Source: Natronosalvus caseinilyticus (GTDB taxonomy: Archaea; Halobacteriota; Halobacteria; Halobacteriales; Natrialbaceae). Taken from it: DNA of 64,000 bases. This document shows positions 25,216 to 34,840 of the stretch, piece by piece. The stretch covers positions 186,001 to 250,000 of the forward strand of contig NZ_CP071596.1 of the NCBI RefSeq assembly GCF_017357105.1. The letters run 5' to 3'. The stretch's first letter is position 1. Every line of letters starts with the position of its first letter. The notes beneath the pieces are model-generated. The model was not told the origin of the DNA and did not search any database. It saw only the letters and a program-made list of their open reading frames with translations. A program made the position numbers and the translations under genes.

Positions 25216-25785
25216 ATGTCACCATCGACGTTCATCAGCACCGACCGACTCGAGTTACGACCGCCCGAAGAATCGGACGTTCCCTTCCTCCAGGAGGGAG
25301 TGAATCACCCGAAGGTACGCCGGTACATCAGCGTCTTCAGGACGCCCTACAGCGAGGAGCGCTACCGAAACGAGCTGTGGGACCGCGACGTCGACGCCGA
25401 TCCGACGCTGCTCGTCGTCCCGAAAGCGGGCGAGTTCGCGGGCGATCCCGTCGGCTCCGTCTCGCTCTCGCCGTTGATCGAGCGCGACGGCTACGCCAAC
25501 CTCGGCGTCTGGTTCCACCCGAAGGCGTGGGGGAACGGCTACGCCCTCGAGGCCAGCGCCCACCTCATCGAGTACGGCTTCCGGGAACTCCGTCTGCACC
25601 GCGTATCGGCGACGCCGATGGCGCCGAACGACGCCTCTCGGCGTCTGTGTGAGCGCCTCGGATTCGTCCACGAAGGGGCCGCCCGCGAGGCGCAGTTCGC
25701 CGACGGCAACTACGTCGACGTCGAGCGTTACGGCCTGCTCAAGCGGGAGTGGAACGGACCGGACGCCGTGCTGGAGGCCGATTGA
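25216..25785 (+). CDS. GNAT family N-acetyltransferase (RimJ/RimL type)
   Basis: 189 residues from ATG at 25216. TDRLELRPPEESDVPFLQEG, VGSVSLSPLIERDGYANLGV, WFHPKAWGNGYALEASAHLI (acetyl-CoA site WGxGY), LHRVSATPMAPNDASRRLCE, RLGFVHEGAAREAQF: the standard RimJ/RimL layout. It transfers an acetyl group from acetyl-CoA to an amine, perhaps a protein N-terminus; substrate unknown. Confidence 0.9.
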   Translation: MSPSTFISTDRLELRPPEESDVPFLQEGVNHPKVRRYISVFRTPYSEERYRNELWDRDVDADPTLLVVPKAGEFAGDPVGSVSLSPLIERDGYANLGVWFHPKAWGNGYALEASAHLIEYGFRELRLHRVSATPMAPNDASRRLCERLGFVHEGAAREAQFADGNYVDVERYGLLKREWNGPDAVLEAD

Positions 25786-25898
25786 GGCGAACGGAACCCG
25801 CGGCAAACGTCGAAATCCGGCTCACAGCAATCAGCGAAAGCCGGAAGAGACCGGGCGCAAGGCCAACCGTTTTGTCTGAATTTATCGATATTCCACGC

Positions 25899-26105
25899 AT
25901 GGCGACGGATTCGGACGCGACGTGGGAGTACGAGACGGTCAGGCCGCCTCGAGAGGTCACCATGCGCGAAGCCGCCGATCCGAAAGATTTGCTCAACGAG
26001 TTCGGTAGCGAGGGGTGGGAGTTCGTCGACACGATCGATTACGCCGAGGGCGGCACGAAGTACCTCGTCTTCAAGCGACGAGGCTCCGGTGACGACGATG
26101 ACTGA
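25899..26105 (+). CDS. DUF4177-type small protein
   Basis: 68 residues: ATWEYETVRPPREVTMREAA, LLNEFGSEGWEFVDTIDYAE, TKYLVFKRRG. The W-E-Y...L-N-x-x-G-x-E-G-W-E pattern is DUF4177. Function unknown. Its last codons overlap the start of the next gene by 8 bp. Confidence 0.8.
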   Translation: MATDSDATWEYETVRPPREVTMREAADPKDLLNEFGSEGWEFVDTIDYAEGGTKYLVFKRRGSGDDDD

Positions 26106-27108
26106 CGACCAGGTCAGCACCGCCGACACGATGCGTGAACGCGCCGACGAGAGCCGGCTCAAACTCTGGCTGCTCGTCGGCGCCAACCGACTCGTCGTCA
26201 CCGCGGTCCTGACGGCCACGTTCTTCGTCCTGTTCTCGCTCGGCGCACTACTCGAGCCGGGACTCTCCACGATCATGCAAGACCGGGCCGTCATCGAGGG
26301 GCTGTTCACCTCGATGCTTACGGCGGTCATCACCACCGCCACCCTGGTCGTGACCATCGGCCAGCTGATCGTCTCTCAGGAGAACGGGCCGCTCGGCGAG
26401 CAGCGACGGCGCATGAGCGCGACGATGGACGTCCGTGGCTACGTCGCCGAACTGACCGGTAGTCCCGCGCCCGCCGACCCCTCGGCGTTCCTTCGGGCGC
26501 TCGTCGTCGCGACGCGCGACCGGGCGACCGCACTCGAGGAGGCCACCGCGGATCTGTCGAACGAGACGGCCAGAGGCGAACTCGAGGAGTTCGTCGACAG
26601 CATTCTCGGCAACGCAGACACCGTCATCGACAAGCTCGATGGTGCTCGTTTCGGCACGTTCGACGTCGTCCACGCCGCCCTCGACTTCAACTACGGCTGG
26701 AAGGTCTTCCAGACCGAGCGCCTCGAAGACGAGTACGCCGACGTGCTCGACGAGGACCAGCGAGCCGCCCTCCAGGACCTTCGTCAGTCGCTCGCGATGT
26801 TCGGCCCCGCTCGCGAGCACGTCAAGACGCTGTACTTCCAGTGGGACCTGATCAACCTCTCGCGGCTGATTCTCTACGCGAGCGTGCCGGCGTTGCTCGT
26901 CAGCGGCATGATGGTGACATACGTCGACGCGACGACGGTCGTCGGAACGACCCTGGGCGTGCAGAACCTGCTCTGGCTCGTCGCCGCCGCGTTCACGCTC
27001 ACGCTCGTCCCGTTCTTCCTCCTGCTGGCGTACATCCTTCGCATCACGACGGTGGCCAAGCGGACGCTCGCCATCGGGCCGCTGATCCTTCGTGACTCCC
27101 AGCGCTGA
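26098..27108 (+). CDS. Haloarchaeal membrane protein, four membrane helices
   Basis: 336 residues from ATG at 26098. Two N-terminal membrane segments (LVVTAVLTATFFVLFSLGAL, LTAVITTATLVVTIGQLIVS), a helical soluble part of about 170 residues, and two C-terminal segments (LILYASVPALLVSGMMV, LLWLVAAAFTLTLVPFFLLL). Family not named with confidence. Coupled to the DUF4177 gene. Confidence 0.75.
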   Translation: MTDDQVSTADTMRERADESRLKLWLLVGANRLVVTAVLTATFFVLFSLGALLEPGLSTIMQDRAVIEGLFTSMLTAVITTATLVVTIGQLIVSQENGPLGEQRRRMSATMDVRGYVAELTGSPAPADPSAFLRALVVATRDRATALEEATADLSNETARGELEEFVDSILGNADTVIDKLDGARFGTFDVVHAALDFNYGWKVFQTERLEDEYADVLDEDQRAALQDLRQSLAMFGPAREHVKTLYFQWDLINLSRLILYASVPALLVSGMMVTYVDATTVVGTTLGVQNLLWLVAAAFTLTLVPFFLLLAYILRITTVAKRTLAIGPLILRDSQR

Positions 27109-27160
27109 GAACGTGTCGTAACCGACGAACTAAATACGCCGGCCGGTGAGCACCCACGGG

Positions 27161-27751
27161 ATGGCCGATGAACTCAAGCGACGGCTCGTCCACGCCAGCG
27201 GGTCGGGACTCGTCGCGCTCTATCTTCTCGCGGACGCGCTCGAGCTGGGGCTGACCTGGACCCGGTTTCAGGCCCTGATGGTGGTTCTCGCACTCGGTGC
27301 CGTCGTTCTCGAGGTTCTTCGCCTGTACGCGGGCCTCGAGTGGTGGCTCTACGACAAACTCACCCGCGAGTACGAGCAGGACCAGTTCGCGGGCTACGGC
27401 TACTACATGGTGAGCATGACGATCGTTGTCCTCCTCTTTCCCGAGGACATCGCCCTGCCGGCGATGTTGATGCTCGCCATCGGCGACCCCATCGCGGGCT
27501 ACGTCTCCGCGGACACCCTCACGCGATTCAAGGACCGCAAGACGCTCGTCACGATGTTCGTCGTCAGCACCCTGCTGGCACTGCCGTTCTTCCTCGAGAC
27601 GCCGCTGGTCGCCGTCGCCGCGGCACTCGGCGCTACGATCGCCGACGGGATCACCATTCGCGTCCGCGAGTTCGTCGTTGACGACAACCTGACGATTCCG
27701 CTGTACGCGGCCGTCCTCGGCTCCGTAGCGCTCGCGATTGTGCCAGCTTGA
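27161..27751 (+). CDS. Dolichol kinase/phosphatidate cytidylyltransferase-like membrane protein
   Basis: 196 residues from ATG at 27161 (MADELKRRLVHASGSGLVAL). About six membrane segments. KRRLVHASG and MLAIGDPIAGYVS, GATIADGITIRV are the marks of the SEC59/DGK1/VTE5 family, which phosphorylate polyprenols or diacylglycerol with CTP. In haloarchaea a role in dolichol-phosphate supply for glycosylation or in lipid recycling is plausible. Confidence 0.8.
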   Translation: MADELKRRLVHASGSGLVALYLLADALELGLTWTRFQALMVVLALGAVVLEVLRLYAGLEWWLYDKLTREYEQDQFAGYGYYMVSMTIVVLLFPEDIALPAMLMLAIGDPIAGYVSADTLTRFKDRKTLVTMFVVSTLLALPFFLETPLVAVAAALGATIADGITIRVREFVVDDNLTIPLYAAVLGSVALAIVPA

Positions 27752-27803
27752 GACGGCGGATATCGCCGACAGTTGTGCCGACTGCTACCAGTCGCGAGCG
27801 TCG

Positions 27804-29294
27804 TCACCGTCGGAACGTATCCGGCACCCACCCGCGGTTCGGATCCTCGGTGCGCTCCATCCACTCCTCGAGTCGACCGGCCATCGCGTCCCGGACGTCG
27901 GCGTAGGCAGGGTGGTCCACGAGGTTCTGCAGTTCGGCCGGGTCGGCCTCGAGGTCGTACAGTTCGTTCCGGTCGGGGCCGTTGTAGACGAACTTGTGCT
28001 CGCGCGTCCGAACCATCCGCTGGGTGTAGAGGCCGAACTCCTCGCCGTGATACTGGGAGAACGTCGAGTCGGGCCACACCGGGTTCTCGCCCGCGAGCAA
28101 CGGGACGAGACTCCGGGCGTGGAACGATTCAGGCACCTCGAGGCCGCCAATCTCGAGGAACGTCGCCGCCAGGTCGTGGAGGTGAACCGGCTCGTCGCGG
28201 GTCGTCCCGGGGTCCGTGACGCCCGGCCAGCGAACTTGCAGCGGAATGTGGTAGGTCTCGTCGTACATCAGCGGCCCCTTGTTGAACTGGCGGTGTGATC
28301 CCGTGAAGTCGCCGTGGTCGGAGGCGTGGACGACGACCGTCTCCTCGGCGAGGTCGAGTTCCTCGAGCGCCTCGAGGATCCGTCCCGCCTGGTGGTCGAT
28401 GAGCGTCACGAAGCCGAAGTACTTCGCGACGGCTTCGGCCCAGGTGTCCCAGTTGAAGTCCTCGACGCCCCGGTAGTGCAGGAACTGCTCGTGAGCCGCC
28501 GGTTTGCCCGCGTAGGTCTCGGCGTAGGTGTCCCAGGGCTCGAGGTCCTCGGGATCGTACATCGAGGCGTAGGGTTCGGGGACGACGTAGGGGTGGTGGG
28601 GGCCGTAGAAATCGGCGCGGTGGAAGAAGGGAGTCGAGTCGGCGTCGTCGGGCGTCCCGGATCCGTCATCCGCCGCACGCTCTCGACAGTTTGTGTGTGC
28701 CTCGAGCGCCTCGATTGTCCGCTCGGCGAGGAAGTACGCTCGCGTGTCCTCGACGTCGATCGGCGCCTTCGCCGCGACGAGCGTCCCGTCGTCCGGATCG
28801 TCGTGAGTGTAGATTTCGTCCTCGAGTTCGGTCTCCTCGAGAGGGGTGCCGCGGCGCTCGCGGTACGCTTCGAACGCCTCGTCGATGTCGTCGTGATGGA
28901 CGTCGCTGCCGCCGAGGTATTCGAAGCCGAAGTCCTCGGGCGTCTGGTCGCGGCCGACGTGCCACTTGCCGGTGTAGGTCAGGTCGTAGCCGTTCTCGGC
29001 GAGCAGTTCCGAGAAGGTCGGCAACTCGGGCGGGAGATTTGCCTGGATCGCGTCCGCCTCGTGACTGTTGTTGAGCATGCCGTGGGCGTGGGGAAACAGC
29101 CCCGTCAGCAGGGACGAGCGAGCGCTCGTGCAGATGCTGATCGGCGTCGCGGCGTGGGAGAACCGGACGCCCTGGCTCGAGAGGCGGTCGAACGTCGGCG
29201 TCTCGACCGGCGGGCCGTCGGGGGCCGTGCAGTCGTACCGTTCCTGGTCGGTGAGGACGAACAGGACGTTCGGGGTCGGCGGCGAGTCGGTCAT
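27804..29294 (-). CDS. Sulfatase family hydrolase
   Basis: 496 residues from ATG at 29294 (MTDSPPTPNVLFVLTDQERY). PNVLFVLTDQ is the metal site; ICTSARSSLLTGLFPHAHG is the active-site stretch whose Cys would become formylglycine, though the third position is Ser rather than Pro/Ala; YLTYTGKWHVGRD-like TYTGKWHVG and VVVHASDHGDFTGSHRQFNK follow. It hydrolyses sulfate esters or related phospho-substrates; the substrate is unknown. Catalytic use of formylglycine needs a maturase not in the window. No signal peptide, so cytoplasmic. Confidence 0.9.
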   Translation of the reverse strand: MTDSPPTPNVLFVLTDQERYDCTAPDGPPVETPTFDRLSSQGVRFSHAATPISICTSARSSLLTGLFPHAHGMLNNSHEADAIQANLPPELPTFSELLAENGYDLTYTGKWHVGRDQTPEDFGFEYLGGSDVHHDDIDEAFEAYRERRGTPLEETELEDEIYTHDDPDDGTLVAAKAPIDVEDTRAYFLAERTIEALEAHTNCRERAADDGSGTPDDADSTPFFHRADFYGPHHPYVVPEPYASMYDPEDLEPWDTYAETYAGKPAAHEQFLHYRGVEDFNWDTWAEAVAKYFGFVTLIDHQAGRILEALEELDLAEETVVVHASDHGDFTGSHRQFNKGPLMYDETYHIPLQVRWPGVTDPGTTRDEPVHLHDLAATFLEIGGLEVPESFHARSLVPLLAGENPVWPDSTFSQYHGEEFGLYTQRMVRTREHKFVYNGPDRNELYDLEADPAELQNLVDHPAYADVRDAMAGRLEEWMERTEDPNRGWVPDTFRR

Positions 29295-29439
29295 CGGGTT
29301 CGGTACATCGAGTGGAGGGAAAAGCCTGGGTGGTCGTTTCACTCGATCGCTCGAGCACTCGCCTCTTGCTGCCCGTCGTTCGGTCACTCCGTTCCTCGAG
29401 CACTCGAGACTCGTCACCCGTCGCCAGTCGGTCGTCCGG

Positions 29440-30702
29440 TCACTCGGTCACGAGCAACCCAGCGCAGATGAGCGTCGCGACGGCGACGGTCCCTGCGAGG
29501 AGCCAGAACGCCGGCCGAAAGCCAGCGGTTTCCGAGAGGACGCCGACGACGGCGGGCGCGACCGCACCCGCGCCCATCAGCATGGTCCTGACGACGCCGA
29601 GACTACCTCCAGCGATCGAGTCGGGAATCGTCTGCACGAGGTAGGCTCCGCGGACGGGCCGGAAGCCGTGAGACCCCAGGCCGATTCCCACCAGTGCAAC
29701 GCCCAGCGCGAGCGCGGATCCGGTTCCCGTGAGCGCCACGAACGCGACCGTGGCAGCCGTGGCCAGCGCCAGCGCGGCGACGATCACCGGCAGCGTACCA
29801 ACCCGGTCGCTGAGTTCACCACTCGCGAGCTGAACGATGCTGACGGCGAACAGGGCGCCGTAGAGGAGGTTCGCCGTGGCCGACTCGAGGCCGGCCTCGG
29901 TCGTCAGGTACAGCGGCGCGAACGCGACCAGGCCGTTGTAGGTGAACGAGAAGCAGATCGTCGCGAGGACGAACGCGGCGAACCGACGATCGCGAAACAG
30001 GCTCGCGTATCGGCGGAGACCGGGGTCAGACGGTGAACTCGAAGCGTCCGTTCGAGAATCGACGGTACTCGAGTCGACGCCTCGAGCAGCCCCCGGCAAC
30101 CGTTTGGGCACCCGAACGAGAAAGAGCGCCCCCAGGACGAGTCCGATCGCGCCGGCGACGAGAAAGAGGAGTCGCCAGCCGGGGATCGCGAGGGACAATC
30201 CTGCGACGAGGACGACCGCGGTCGGGGCAACGACGCCCGCGTAGGTGCCGAGCGTGTCGAGAAACCCCAGCGCGCGACCCGTCCGCTCCGGGTAGGTTCG
30301 CGACAGCAGGCGGACGGCGACGGTTTTGTGCGCGCCGGTGCCGGCCCCCATGACGAGCATCGCGCCCACGAGCACGACGAAGGGGGAGTCGACGACCAGG
30401 ACGAGCGCCCCGGCGGAAGCGAGGACGACGCCGCCGACGATCACCGTCACGGCGCCGATTCGGTCGGCGAGCACGCCCGAAGGGAATTGCATGGCGGCGT
30501 AGACGAGCATAAAGCCGGTGAACGCGGTACCGAGGACGGCGTTCGAGACCCCGTAGTTCGCCTGGAAGGCGTCGAACAACGGCGGGAAGGCGTACCGGAG
30601 GAACTTCGCGAGAAACCAGATCAGGGCGGTCAGGACGAGCGCGTCGTAGCGGGCGAGCCCCGCCAGCGAGGATCGCGACAGTGCCTCCCCGACTCGAGCC
30701 AT
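29440..30702 (-). CDS. MFS transporter
   Basis: 420 residues from ATG at 30702 (MARVGEALSRSSLAGLARYD). Twelve membrane segments are expected; MLVYAAMQFPSGVLADRIGA carries the MFS loop motif (G-x-x-A-D-R-x-G), repeated in the second half as LASGELSDRVGTL. Probably a substrate/H+ or Na+ carrier at the cell membrane; the sulfatase gene 145 bp downstream might share its substrate. Confidence 0.88.
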   Translation of the reverse strand: MARVGEALSRSSLAGLARYDALVLTALIWFLAKFLRYAFPPLFDAFQANYGVSNAVLGTAFTGFMLVYAAMQFPSGVLADRIGAVTVIVGGVVLASAGALVLVVDSPFVVLVGAMLVMGAGTGAHKTVAVRLLSRTYPERTGRALGFLDTLGTYAGVVAPTAVVLVAGLSLAIPGWRLLFLVAGAIGLVLGALFLVRVPKRLPGAARGVDSSTVDSRTDASSSPSDPGLRRYASLFRDRRFAAFVLATICFSFTYNGLVAFAPLYLTTEAGLESATANLLYGALFAVSIVQLASGELSDRVGTLPVIVAALALATAATVAFVALTGTGSALALGVALVGIGLGSHGFRPVRGAYLVQTIPDSIAGGSLGVVRTMLMGAGAVAPAVVGVLSETAGFRPAFWLLAGTVAVATLICAGLLVTE

Positions 30703-30867
30703 TTTCCGACCCTCGACGGGCCAGCCACGAGTACGCATCGGTTCCGGCAGCAGATTCGTCCGCCAGCAGCCGTCCAGCCGACAACGGCCGCGAGTTCGGC
30801 CGGCAGCGAGCACTCGTCGGCCGTCACGGTGACAGGAACCGACGGCACCGACTCGAGCGCCGATTCC

Positions 30868-31470
30868 TTACTCCGTCGTCTGGGAGTACTCCGCCACCCA
30901 CTCCTTCAGCGTGATCCCCATCGTCGCCTGCGTGATCGCGTTCGAACTCGCCGAGTTGGCGCTCTTGACCAGTTCGGCCTCGAGCGTCCGGGTCGGCACC
31001 TCTCCGAGGAAGTGCGGGATCGCCCGCTGGACCGTGAGCGGACAGCCGACCTCGTGAGCCAGCGCGTACCCCGAAATCGAGTGGGGAATCTCCTCACTGC
31101 AATAGGTCGGATCGGGGTCGACCAGGTCGTCCTCGACGAAGTCGACGTACTCGTAGCACTTGCCCACGTCGTGGAGCAGACAGGCCGCCACGAGGACGTC
31201 CACGTCGGGATCAGCGCCGTGGAACTCCCGTTGGACCTCGGCGGACTCGAGGGCGACTTTCGTCGTCCCGCGGACGTGCTCGACGTTGTCGACCTCGTGG
31301 ATGTTCCAGGCGTAGGGGATATCGTGGATGTTCCGCCAGCCTCCGCGCTCGAGCGCCAGCGTCCACGCCTCGATCACCTGCTCGCGGAGGTCGTCGTCCG
31401 CGATGGCCTCGAGTTCGGGGAAGGCGTCGCGGACCTGCCTCTCGTAGTCGCGATTGGCGCTGTCACTCAT
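30868..31470 (-). CDS. HD domain phosphohydrolase
   Basis: 200 residues. Metal ligands of the HD fold: VEHVRGTTKVALE, ACLLHDVGKCYEY (the HD pair), IPHSISGYALAHEVG, AIPHFLGEVP. A metal-dependent phosphohydrolase or nucleotidase of unknown substrate. Three bases after the EthD gene, so probably one transcript. Confidence 0.85.
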   Translation of the reverse strand: MSDSANRDYERQVRDAFPELEAIADDDLREQVIEAWTLALERGGWRNIHDIPYAWNIHEVDNVEHVRGTTKVALESAEVQREFHGADPDVDVLVAACLLHDVGKCYEYVDFVEDDLVDPDPTYCSEEIPHSISGYALAHEVGCPLTVQRAIPHFLGEVPTRTLEAELVKSANSASSNAITQATMGITLKEWVAEYSQTTE

Positions 31471-31473
31471 CCG

Positions 31474-32244
31474 TCAGTCTCCGCCCGTCCGGTCGACCTG
31501 CAGCGTCTCCCGGCCAATGAATCGCGGGCGCTCCTCGATGGCGAGGAAGTTGTCCACATCCTCGCGGGCCTCCTTCGCCTTCCCGCGGTCGGGATCGTAG
31601 TCGCGCGAACCCTCGCTCCCGAGGGCGTCGTAGAGCGCCTCGAGGTCCTCGAAGTAGAGTTCCGCGATGCCGTCGAACTCCGCGTTCTCGGGGTCGGCGG
31701 GGAGGACGGTCGCGTAGCGAACGACGCCCTCGATCTCACGGGCGATCGGCGTGTGGTTGTTCTGCCAGTGGTCGACGAATTCCTCGTGAGTCATGCCCTC
31801 CTGGCGGACGAGGAACGCCGAGTGCTTGTACAGCCCTGTCGTGTCACCGTACTGCGTACGGTTGCCAGCGGAGCTTTGCTCCGCGCTGTCGCCATCGGTC
31901 TCGTCCTTCTGGACGATTTCCTCGCCGATGAATCGGGGTCGACCCTCGAGGTCGAGGAAGTTGTCCACGTCCGCGCGGGCCTCGGCGGCGACCTCCTTCG
32001 TCGGGTCGTAGTCCCGGGAGCCGGAGCTGCCGAGCGCGTCGTGGAGGTCCTCGAGCGTCTCGAAGTAGAGTTCGGCGAGGCCGTCGAACTCGGCGTGCTC
32101 GGGTTCGGTGGGGAGGACGGTCTGGTAGCGGACGACGCCCTCGATGTCGCGGGCGATCGGCGTATGGTTGTTCTGCCAGTAGTCAACGAACTCCTCGTGG
32201 CTGAGGTCGTCTCTCCGGACCAGCAACGCGACGTGTTTGTACAT
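31474..32244 (-). CDS. Tandem EthD-domain protein
   Basis: 256 residues made of two copies of a 100-residue domain: MYKHVALLVRRDDLSHEEFV, YWQNNHTPIARDIEGVVRYQ and later LYKHSAFLVRQEGMTHEEFV, HWQNNHTPIAREIEGVVRYA. This is the dimeric alpha+beta barrel EthD family, here fused into one chain. EthD proteins assist degradative monooxygenases; here it precedes the HD-domain gene. Role unknown. Confidence 0.85.
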   Translation of the reverse strand: MYKHVALLVRRDDLSHEEFVDYWQNNHTPIARDIEGVVRYQTVLPTEPEHAEFDGLAELYFETLEDLHDALGSSGSRDYDPTKEVAAEARADVDNFLDLEGRPRFIGEEIVQKDETDGDSAEQSSAGNRTQYGDTTGLYKHSAFLVRQEGMTHEEFVDHWQNNHTPIAREIEGVVRYATVLPADPENAEFDGIAELYFEDLEALYDALGSEGSRDYDPDRGKAKEAREDVDNFLAIEERPRFIGRETLQVDRTGGD

Positions 32245-32425
32245 ACGTCTCGAGAGACGGCGCGTCCGTTCAAAAAAGGTGCTGAACCGCGGTCGGTGGT
32301 GCGCGACCTCGACCGACGGCTAGATGGGCACTCGACGCTCGAGACCGGCCGGTAGGATTAACCCCGTTGCGCTCGGCTTCTCGAGCGAACGCCGCGGCGA
32401 CCAGCCCCGGCACGGTCCCGAGATC

Positions 32426-33193
32426 ATGGCTCGCACCGCCCTCGTCCACCTCGTCCTCTTCATCGCAGTCGTGAGCGTCGCCACCCTCGCCGTCGGCGTG
32501 CTCGTCACCGAATCCGGGCTCTACGCGGACGCCCTGTCCGACGAGAGTGACCGCGAGCGCGCCGTCCTGGCGACCGAACTGACAATCGTCAACGATCCCG
32601 GGTCGGGTGCAACCTACGACGGGAACGGCACGACCACGATCTACGTCAAGAACGTCGGCGGGAAGACCCTCGAGCCGAGCGACCTGGAGATCGTCCTCGA
32701 CGGCGAGTACGTCACTGCACCGAAAACCAGGGTCGTCGGCGGTGACCACTGGCGCGAGGGGACGGTCCTCGAGGTAACCATCAACCGCCAGCTCGAGCGC
32801 GGCGATCACCGCGTCGCCGTCTCCCTCGACGAGGCGCGGGCGACCCTCGAGTTCGCCCACCTCGTCGTCTTCTGGCTCGACAGCCAGCCACCGGCGACGT
32901 GTTCTGCCGACGAGTGCGTCGTCAACGCCAGCGAGGAAACCCTGACGCTGACGATGGGGATCGATCCCCTCGAGGAAGGCGTCGACGTGACCTATTCGCT
33001 GAACGACTCCGCGAACGAAAACGTCACGCTCGAGCGCACCGCAGGGACGACGGACGCGAGCGGCGAAAACGCCACCGTACTCGACTTTAGCCCGCTGGCC
33101 AACGAGACCGGCGTCTCCGAATCGGTGCTGGTGACCGTCGACGCGGGCTGGGATACGCAAACGCTACTCGTCCGGATCGAATCCGAGGGGTGA
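32426..33193 (+). CDS. FlaG/archaellin-like secreted protein
   Basis: 255 residues from ATG at 32426; the open frame upstream has no protein-like sense. MARTALVHLVLFIAVVSVAT is a membrane anchor of the archaellin type, then ESGLYADALSDESDRERAVL, IVNDPGSGATYDGNGTTTIY, VKNVGGKTLEPSDLEIVLDG resembles archaeal flagellar protein G (ArlG). The C-terminal 130 residues add a beta-sandwich region with several N-x-T/S glycosylation sites. No other archaellum genes are near, so it may be a surface protein of related fold rather than true ArlG. Confidence 0.65.
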   Translation: MARTALVHLVLFIAVVSVATLAVGVLVTESGLYADALSDESDRERAVLATELTIVNDPGSGATYDGNGTTTIYVKNVGGKTLEPSDLEIVLDGEYVTAPKTRVVGGDHWREGTVLEVTINRQLERGDHRVAVSLDEARATLEFAHLVVFWLDSQPPATCSADECVVNASEETLTLTMGIDPLEEGVDVTYSLNDSANENVTLERTAGTTDASGENATVLDFSPLANETGVSESVLVTVDAGWDTQTLLVRIESEG

Positions 33194-33271
33194 CGGCCTT
33201 CGCCGCTCGCGGCGCTCGTGACTGCCACCTGCTTGCAAAGCGGTTATTCGACCGGCCGTTGAGCGTCACCT

Positions 33272-34840
33272 GTGCGACTCGTCCAGCTATCGGTTCCGGA
33301 GGGAAAACTCGAGACCGTCCGCGAAGCCCTCGACGGGGACGACCTTCCCTACGTCGTCACGGACGAGACCAGCGGCCGCGGCCACGAGGCCCTCGTCTAC
33401 ATCCCGCTGCCGACGGGGATGGTCGAATCGACGCTCGATACGCTGCGCGCCCGCGGCATCGGCGAGGACGCCTACACGGTCGTCGTCGACGCCGAGACGG
33501 TCATCTCCGAGGAATTCGACGCGCTCCAGGACGAGAACGACGCCGGCGACGTCGAGTCCGAGCGCATCTCGAGACAGGAACTGCGGACCGAGGCCGCCGA
33601 GTTGACGCCACCACTCGACGTGTTCGTCGTGATGACGGTCGTCAGCACCATCGTCGCCACGGCGGGACTCCTCCTCGACTCGGCAGCCGTCGTCGTCGGC
33701 TCGATGGTGATCGCGCCGCTGATCGGGCCCGCCCTGGGTGCGAGCGTCGGCTCCGTGATCAACGACGAGGAGTTGCTCGCCGAGAGCGTCAAGTACCAAC
33801 TTCTCGGAGTCATCCTGGCAATCGTCGCGGCGGCGGTCTTCGCCTGGCTCGTCAGGCTGGGGAATATCGTACCGCCGGGGCTCGCCATCAGTGGCGTCGG
33901 CGAGATTAGAGAGCGCCTCACGCCCGACTTGCTCTCGCTCGCCGTCGCGCTCGGCGCCGGCGTCGCCGGCGTGGTGAGCATAACGACGGGCATCTCCGTG
34001 GCCCTCGTCGGCGTTATGATCGCCGCCGCCCTCATTCCGCCGGCAGCCGCGGCCGGCATCGCCATCGCCTGGGGTGAACCGATGGCGGCCGTCGGCTCGA
34101 CCGTCCTCGTCCTCGTGAACGTCCTCTCGGTGAACCTCGCCGGGCTCCTCACCCTCTGGTACGCCGGCTACCGACCCGAACGGCTCTTCGACCGGGGCCT
34201 CGCCGAGCGCCGCGTTCGCAGACAGGTCGTCGGCCTGGTCGTCGTCGTCCTCATCTTCTCGACGTTCCTGGGCGGAATCACCTACTCGAACTTCACCACG
34301 GCCACGTTCGAGGACGACGCCCGCACCGAAACCGAGGCGTTGCTCGAGCAAGAGCAGTACGCGGCCTACGAACTCATCGCCCTCGAGATTGAACTCACCG
34401 ACGACTTCCCCTTCCGCGGGCCCGAACGGGTGATCGTCACGATTGGCGGCCCGCCACAACAGGCTCCCGTTGACATCGCCGCCGACCTCGAGGAACGCAT
34501 CTCGGCACAGACCGACGACCCCGTCGCGGTCGACGTTCGGTACGTCGACGTTATCTCCCTCGGTCCGCAAAACGACAGCGACGAGGAGACGGCCGACGGT
34601 GACGAGACGGACCTGGGTGAAGACGGAACGACGTCGCTCCAGCAACCAAACTCGATTCAGCAGTCGGCGTCGATCCAGCAACCCGTGTTGCTCGAGACGC
34701 AAGAGCGAACGCGAGAGAGGACGTGGGAAGGGAAAGCCAGTCAGCGATCTCGAGACGGCAACTCCGGTTCGTATCCGATAGCGTCGACGGCGGCCTCGAG
34801 CACCGCGTCGACGTTCTCGCCGGTCTCGACGCTCATGTAG
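33272..34840 (+). CDS. DUF389 family membrane protein
   Basis: 522 residues from GTG at 33272. N-terminal cytoplasmic ferredoxin-like part (VQLSVPEGKLETVREALDGD), then about six membrane helices with the DUF389 signature DSAAVVVGSMVIAPLIGPAL and ISVALVGVMIAAALIPPAAA, and a soluble C-terminal part. Function in haloarchaea unknown. The last 100 bp run over the end of the NOG1-type gene on the opposite strand; the last 60 residues are low-complexity (SLQQPNSIQQSASIQQ). Confidence 0.85.
   Translation: MRLVQLSVPEGKLETVREALDGDDLPYVVTDETSGRGHEALVYIPLPTGMVESTLDTLRARGIGEDAYTVVVDAETVISEEFDALQDENDAGDVESERISRQELRTEAAELTPPLDVFVVMTVVSTIVATAGLLLDSAAVVVGSMVIAPLIGPALGASVGSVINDEELLAESVKYQLLGVILAIVAAAVFAWLVRLGNIVPPGLAISGVGEIRERLTPDLLSLAVALGAGVAGVVSITTGISVALVGVMIAAALIPPAAAAGIAIAWGEPMAAVGSTVLVLVNVLSVNLAGLLTLWYAGYRPERLFDRGLAERRVRRQVVGLVVVVLIFSTFLGGITYSNFTTATFEDDARTETEALLEQEQYAAYELIALEIELTDDFPFRGPERVIVTIGGPPQQAPVDIAADLEERISAQTDDPVAVDVRYVDVISLGPQNDSDEETADGDETDLGEDGTTSLQQPNSIQQSASIQQPVLLETQERTRERTWEGKASQRSRDGNSGSYPIASTAASSTASTFSPVSTLM

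Noticed and set aside
28314-29471. Plus-strand open frame of 385 codons over the sulfatase
   Set aside because: Shadow of the sulfatase; no protein-like composition.
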